Shown: piece by piece, positions 60,049-64,000 of the stretch
How the letters are laid out: each line of letters opens with the position of its first letter
Position numbering within the stretch: position 1 is the first letter of the stretch
Assembly: GCF_000253295.1 (NCBI RefSeq)
Contig: NC_015717.1
Span: forward strand, 2,480,001 to 2,544,000
From: Hyphomicrobium sp. MC1
Lineage (GTDB): Bacteria > Pseudomonadota > Alphaproteobacteria > Rhizobiales > Hyphomicrobiaceae
Direction of reading: 5' to 3'
Length of the DNA stretch: 64,000 nucleotides
The notes under the pieces: model-generated
Seen by the model: the letters and a program-made list of their open reading frames with translations, nothing else
The model's database searches: none
Told to the model about the DNA's origin: nothing
Program-made: the position numbers and the translations under genes

Positions 60049-61759
60049 AGCAGTGAACTTCCGCCTTTCCTCCCGCATGGGTTACAGCGCCGAATCTGGC
60101 CGGTCCCACTTGGTCCGCAAATTTTCTCAGTGCCCCTGACTGATACATGTTCGACGGCGCCTTCCATGCCTCGCGCCGTTTCTTCAGCTCTTCCTCTCCC
60201 ACCTCAAGATCGAGCGTTCCTGCTTCGGCATCGATCACGATGACGTCGCCGTTGCGAATGAGTGCAATCGGTCCGCCGACAGCAGCCTCGGGACCGACGT
60301 GGCCGATGCAAAGCCCGCGTGTTGCGCCGGAGAAGCGTCCGTCAGTGATGAGCGCAACCTTGTCGCCAGCGCCCTGGCCATAGAGCGCCGCGGTTGTCGA
60401 GAGCATCTCACGCATGCCGGGTCCGCCCTTGGGACCTTCATAGCGGATGATGATCACGTCGCCGTCCTTGTACTTGCGATCCTCGACCGCTTCGAACGCA
60501 TCTTCTTCGCAGTCAAAGCACAGGGCCGTGCCGCGAAATTTCAACGTCTTCAGGCCGGCGACCTTCACAATTGCACCATCAGGCGCGAGCGAACCTTTGA
60601 GGCCTACCACGCCGCCCGTTTTCGAGATCGGATTGGAAACCGGAAAAACGACTTTTTGGTCGCGATTGAATTCCACGCTTTCGAGATTTTGCGCGAGTGT
60701 CTTCCCGGTCACGGTGAGGCAATCACCGTGCAATACACCGCCTTCGAGCAGAGCCTTCAAGATCTGCGGCACGCCGCCGATGTCGTAGACGTCTTTCGCG
60801 ACGTATTTGCCACCGGGCTTCAGGTCGGCAATGTACGGCGTTTTCCGGAAAATCTCGGCGACATCGAACAGATCGAAGTCGATGCCGACTTCGTTTGCCA
60901 TGGCGGGCAGATGCAGCGCGCCGTTGGTCGAGCCGCCGGTCGCGGCCACGACGATTGCCGCATTCTCAAAAGCTTTGCGCGTGCAGATATCGCGCGGCCG
61001 GAGGCCATCGGCGACGAGGCGCATGACAGCCTTGCCGCTTTCGATGGCAAGCGCGTCGCGGCTTTCGTACGGCGCGGGCGCTCCGGCCGAACCGGGAAGC
61101 GCCAAGCCAATGGCCTCGGAGACACAGGCCATCGTGTTCGCGGTGAACTGGCCGCCGCACGATCCGGCCGATGGGCAGGCGACGCACTCAAGCTCATGAA
61201 GCTCGGCATCCGACATCTTGCCCGCGGAGTGCATGCCGACGCCTTCGAAAACATCGACAACGGTTACGTCGCGGCCCTTGAAGCGGCCCGGCAGAATCGA
61301 GCCACCATAAATGAAAACGCTCGGCACATTGAGGCGCAGCATCGCCATCATCATGCCCGGCAGGCTCTTGTCGCAGCCCGCGACGCCGACGAGTGCGTCG
61401 TAGCAGTGGCCGCGCATCGTGAGTTCGATCGAATCGGCGATGACCTCGCGCGAGACGAGGCTCGACTTCATGCCCTGGTGGCCCATCGCGATGCCGTCGG
61501 TAACGGTGATGGTGCAGAATTCGCGCGGCGTGCCGCCACCTTCAGTCACCCCGGTTTTCACCGACTGGGCCTGGCGCATCAACGAGATGTTGCACGGCGC
61601 GGCTTCGTTCCAGCACGAGGCAACGCCGACGAACGGGCGGTGGATGTCCTCTTCCTTGAGGCCCATCGCATAGTAATAGGAACGGTGCGGCGCGCGCGAC
61701 GGCCCTTCCGTCACGTGGCGGCTCGGCAATTTCGATTTGTCGAACGTCTTTGCGTCCAT
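60035..61759 (-). CDS. ilvD: Dihydroxy-acid dehydratase
   Basis: 574 residues. IlvD dehydrates 2,3-dihydroxy acids in valine, isoleucine and leucine synthesis using an Fe-S cluster. Cluster cysteines are visible in '[17 protein letters not shown]', '[17 protein letters not shown]' and '[17 protein letters not shown]'. Other signatures are '[30 protein letters not shown]' and '[22 protein letters not shown]', '[36 protein letters not shown]'. Its 3' end overlaps the Sel1-type gene. Confidence 0.97.
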   Translation of the reverse strand: MDAKTFDKSKLPSRHVTEGPSRAPHRSYYYAMGLKEEDIHRPFVGVASCWNEAAPCNISLMRQAQSVKTGVTEGGGTPREFCTITVTDGIAMGHQGMKSSLVSREVIADSIELTMRGHCYDALVGVAGCDKSLPGMMMAMLRLNVPSVFIYGGSILPGRFKGRDVTVVDVFEGVGMHSAGKMSDAELHELECVACPSAGSCGGQFTANTMACVSEAIGLALPGSAGAPAPYESRDALAIESGKAVMRLVADGLRPRDICTRKAFENAAIVVAATGGSTNGALHLPAMANEVGIDFDLFDVAEIFRKTPYIADLKPGGKYVAKDVYDIGGVPQILKALLEGGVLHGDCLTVTGKTLAQNLESVEFNRDQKVVFPVSNPISKTGGVVGLKGSLAPDGAIVKVAGLKTLKFRGTALCFDCEEDAFEAVEDRKYKDGDVIIIRYEGPKGGPGMREMLSTTAALYGQGAGDKVALITDGRFSGATRGLCIGHVGPEAAVGGPIALIRNGDVIVIDAEAGTLDLEVGEEELKKRREAWKAPSNMYQSGALRKFADQVGPARFGAVTHAGGKAEVHCYADI

Positions 61760-62163
61760 TCATTCCTCTTCGGACATCTGCCGATGTCCGTTTCTCATCC
61801 GGCGATCGAAACGATGCCAGGATGCCAGTCGCAGAGCCGCTGTACAGGCACAGCGAACAAAAAATCGCTGCCGCGTCGCCGGGACTATCGTCCAGCACGT
61901 GCGCGGTCATTGTGGCTCGAAAGTGGCGTAGCCCTTTCGGGAAGTTGCTTAACGGCAACATCGGTCATCGGACCGGCACTTCATGCTTAATGTTGCGTTG
62001 CCCGGCAGCCTGACGGCCTGCGAATTTTTGGTCGGGCTCATGCGCATTTCGCCTAGGACTGAGTCCGCACAAAGGCTCGACTTTGTCACCGGCAAGACAT
62101 TTCCTTCACCGGTGACCGTGCTTACATGGCGGATCGCCGCATCGAGAAACAGCGCCAAGCCCC
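61760..62163. other. Intergenic region between ilvD and the M48 protease gene
   Basis: 404 bp. A 135-codon plus-strand frame (61983-62390) overlaps the protease start and has no pattern, so it is not called. It should hold the promoters of divergent ilvD and the protease gene; none could be pinned down. Confidence 0.4.
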
Positions 62164-63303
62164 ATGTCGTCATCTGGCCGTTCCGCAGTGCCCCTCACCG
62201 CCTCAAGCTATTGCCGGTTCACGCCGGGACGTGGACAGGCACCGATGGACGGCACCGCCCATCTTGGGCTGACGGGCGTGGAGATCGATCTCGCCGATCG
62301 AAATCCACGGCGCATCTGGCACTATGCGGGGCTGAAGGTCGACGAGCCGATCAGGCCCAACGCCATCGACGTCTTGTTGACGTCGCGTGATGAGCCGAAT
62401 GCATCGCTGTTTGTGCAGGGCTCGGCGTTCGCGGCGGGTTTGCGCGAGCGCGCGCCGCATCTCTCCCAACGTGCGCGGCAACTACGGCGGAGGCGGATCT
62501 GGATAACGCTGCTTGCGCTTTTCGCCGGGCTCGTCGCGGCTGGCTTCGTGCTGAGCTGGAGCCCAGCCAAATGGATCGCCAAGACCTTGCCGCTCAGCTG
62601 GCGCGAACGGCTCGGCAATGCGGCACGCGACTCGATGACCGAAGGCTACAAGGAATGCGTCGATCCGGCGGGCGTCGCAGCGCTCAAGACGCTCAGTGAG
62701 CGCCTTTCCAAAGGCGTGCCTGCGGGAACGACGTTCGACATTCACGTTTACGACTGGCCGCTGATGAATGCGTTTGCGGTGCCGGGCGAGCAAATCGTTC
62801 TGACGAAAGGCCTGATCGACAAAGCGGGAAGCGCGGACGAAGTCGCGGGCGTTCTGGCGCACGAGATGGGACACGGCATCGAGACGGACCCAGAGGCTGC
62901 CCTCATTCGCGGTGTCGGCCTCGGCGCGGCGCTGCAGATCATGCTCGGCGGAACGGCGGGCGGCGGCCTCGCCAATGTCGGGCTGATGCTGGCTCAGCTT
63001 GGCTATTCACGCGGCGCCGAGCATAAAGCCGACATTCACGCGCTGGAGCTTCTGAAGGCAGCGGGCATCTCTCAGAAAGGGCTCGGCGATTTTTTCACGC
63101 GCGTCACGAAGATGGAAACGGAGGGCGGCAGCCCGACCGGCGCGGTATCGTGGCTGCGCACGCATCCGCTCCCGGCAGAACGCGTGCGGCTCGTTCGGGC
63201 GCAGGCGGCTTATCCGGCGACGCCTGCCCTCGACGCGCAGTCGTGGGAGGATCTTAAATCCGTTTGCCGGACGACGCGCGAACCTGAGAAAGAAAAATCC
63301 TAG
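62164..63303 (+). CDS. Membrane-anchored M48-family metalloprotease
   Basis: 379 residues. An N-terminal about 100-residue domain with 'GLTGVEIDLADRNPRRIWHYAGLKVDEPIRPNAIDVLL' precedes one membrane helix at about 113-133 ('IWITLLALFAGLVAAGFVLSW'), and the protease domain follows. The zinc-binding site is HEMGH in 'GVLAHEMGHGIETDPEAALIRGVG', with the third ligand in 'YSRGAEHKADIHALELL'. The 'HVYDWPLMNAFAVPGEQIVLTKGLID' motif is typical of M48. It probably works at the periplasmic face in protein quality control. Confidence 0.9.
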   Translation: MSSSGRSAVPLTASSYCRFTPGRGQAPMDGTAHLGLTGVEIDLADRNPRRIWHYAGLKVDEPIRPNAIDVLLTSRDEPNASLFVQGSAFAAGLRERAPHLSQRARQLRRRRIWITLLALFAGLVAAGFVLSWSPAKWIAKTLPLSWRERLGNAARDSMTEGYKECVDPAGVAALKTLSERLSKGVPAGTTFDIHVYDWPLMNAFAVPGEQIVLTKGLIDKAGSADEVAGVLAHEMGHGIETDPEAALIRGVGLGAALQIMLGGTAGGGLANVGLMLAQLGYSRGAEHKADIHALELLKAAGISQKGLGDFFTRVTKMETEGGSPTGAVSWLRTHPLPAERVRLVRAQAAYPATPALDAQSWEDLKSVCRTTREPEKEKS

Positions 63304-63318
63304 TAAGCGCCACCGCTC

Positions 63319-64000
63319 TCACGGGATGAGCTTCTCGTGTCGGAGTTGTTCAAACAGTGCGAAGAATGCATCGTCCGTCGGCATGTAATCGAGGAAACCA
63401 AGGCGGCGGCTTTTCGACATGTCCGTCACAACCTCAATCGGACGGCCGAGATCGGCGTCCGTGTGCCAGGGCGAAATGAGACGGTTGATATCGGCCTCGG
63501 CAAGGCCGTGACGAGCGGCGATATCGCGCCAGATCGGCGCGTCATCGGCCATCTGCCATTCCAACGGACGAACCACGCCGTCGAACGGCTCGGCAGCAAT
63601 TCCGAACCAGCTTGCAATGCGCGACCACATCCAGTTCCAGCGAAATACGTCGCCATCAACGACGTTAAAGGCCTGGTCGAATGCTGCTGGAGTGGTCGAC
63701 GCCCAAAGGAGATGGCGCGCCAGCAGCTTGGCGTCCGTCATATCGGTTAGGCGGCTCCACTGTACGTCAGAGCCCGGAAAGCGAAATAGACGGCCCGTCT
63801 CACGGCAGATTGAGGCGTAGACGGCGAGCGTCGTGCCCATGTTCATGGCGTTTCCAACGGCCTTGCCGATAATCGTATGCGGCCGGTGAACGCTCCAGGT
63901 AAAGCCGTCACGCGCCGCGGCGGCAAAGACTTCATCTTCTTGCGCATAATAAAAATTTGGAAGATCGAGCCGCGCTTGCTCTTCGCGGAATGGCGTTTGC
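63319..64000 (-). CDS. PRISE-type SDR oxidoreductase, C-terminal part (5' end outside window)
   Basis: About 227 residues are visible, running from the window edge to the stop at 63319. The beginning visible is 'TPFREEQARLDLPNFYYAQED', then 'FTWSVHRPHTIIGKAVGNAMNMGTTLAVYASICRETG', 'FRFPGSDVQWSRLTDMTDAKLLARHLLWAS' and 'AAFDQAFNVVDGDVFRWNWMWSRIASWFGI'. These match the C-terminal part of progesterone 5-beta-reductase/iridoid-synthase-like (PRISE) short-chain dehydrogenases, with the catalytic Tyr in 'FYYAQED'. The NADPH-binding N-terminus lies beyond 64000. Confidence 0.85.
   Translation of the reverse strand, partial: QTPFREEQARLDLPNFYYAQEDEVFAAAARDGFTWSVHRPHTIIGKAVGNAMNMGTTLAVYASICRETGRLFRFPGSDVQWSRLTDMTDAKLLARHLLWASTTPAAFDQAFNVVDGDVFRWNWMWSRIASWFGIAAEPFDGVVRPLEWQMADDAPIWRDIAARHGLAEADINRLISPWHTDADLGRPIEVVTDMSKSRRLGFLDYMPTDDAFFALFEQLRHEKLIP

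Noticed and set aside
60299..61990. 563-codon plus-strand frame across ilvD
   Set aside because: Antisense to ilvD, which has all its Fe-S cysteines and catalytic motifs. The frame shows only composition bias.
61983..62390. 135-codon frame upstream of the M48 gene
   Set aside because: It overlaps the protease start in another frame and has no pattern after residue 60.

Overview
The window looks like a chromosomal segment of an alphaproteobacterium of the order Hyphomicrobiales, most plausibly a Hyphomicrobium-like methylotroph. This rests on gene order typical of the group (secD-secF-Mth938-squalene/phytoene synthase family; scpA-scpB-tatA-tatB-tatC; nagZ-SPOR-argS-dGTPase divergent from erpA; plsX-fabH-ihfA-merR), a high G+C core, and a Mur-type operator at mntH. 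There is no rRNA gene, so the genus is an inference.

Layout. 1-3238: the end of a TPR-like gene and a tightly overlapping run encoding a PepSY membrane protein, a DUF2271 protein, a DUF4198 protein and an ApbE flavin transferase, which reads as a periplasmic metal/redox module. 3247-13695: a 10.4-kb integrated element in a tRNA-Pro(GGG) gene, bounded by 84-bp direct repeats and visibly richer in A+T than its flanks. It carries a tyrosine integrase, a small DNA-binding-type protein, an 862-residue helicase-primase-like protein, four exported proteins (one LprI-like), and at the right end a two-gene set. The first gene of that set is an ABC-type ATPase fused to a DUF4435-like TOPRIM domain (architecture like single-chain PARIS), the second a GIY-YIG nuclease. 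The ATPase-TOPRIM/GIY-YIG pair is the best candidate for an undescribed defence system.

13876-23144: Tat-exported hydrolase, APC permease, an exported unknown, an Sfp-type PPTase, and the lipid-synthesis/regulatory run merR-ihfA-fabH-plsX, then DUF177 and a bc1-complex assembly chaperone. 23295-31103: bamE, a small barrel-like protein, a K+-independent proton-pumping pyrophosphatase, a Gly/Trp/Arg/Tyr-rich exported protein, DUF937, RidA, and a GDYXXLXY/DUF2157 pair. 31316-34273: mntH behind a perfect 19-bp operator, and trmFO. 34340-41268 (minus strand): SGNH hydrolase, NDUFAF6-like and NDUFAF3-like genes, secF, secD, yajC, that is protein export plus respiratory-complex assembly.

41494-46758: a DUF815 ATPase, a DipM/NlpD-like LysM-LytM lipoprotein, surE, a small conserved gene and serS. 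46875-47730: three tiny related exported peptides of 49, 51 and 41 residues in tandem. 48014-57553: tatC-tatB-tatA, scpB-scpA, nagZ, a SPOR-domain envelope protein, argS and a dGTPase-like gene, all on the minus strand. 57674-64000: erpA and xthA on the plus strand, a Sel1/TPR-type exported protein and ilvD on the minus strand, an M48 membrane protease, and the 3' part of a PRISE-type SDR running off the end.

Starts were moved inward from the longest reading frame wherever a signal peptide, a Shine-Dalgarno sequence or the family's normal N-terminus pointed to an internal codon. Database identities could not be checked here; family names rest on motifs read from the translations.
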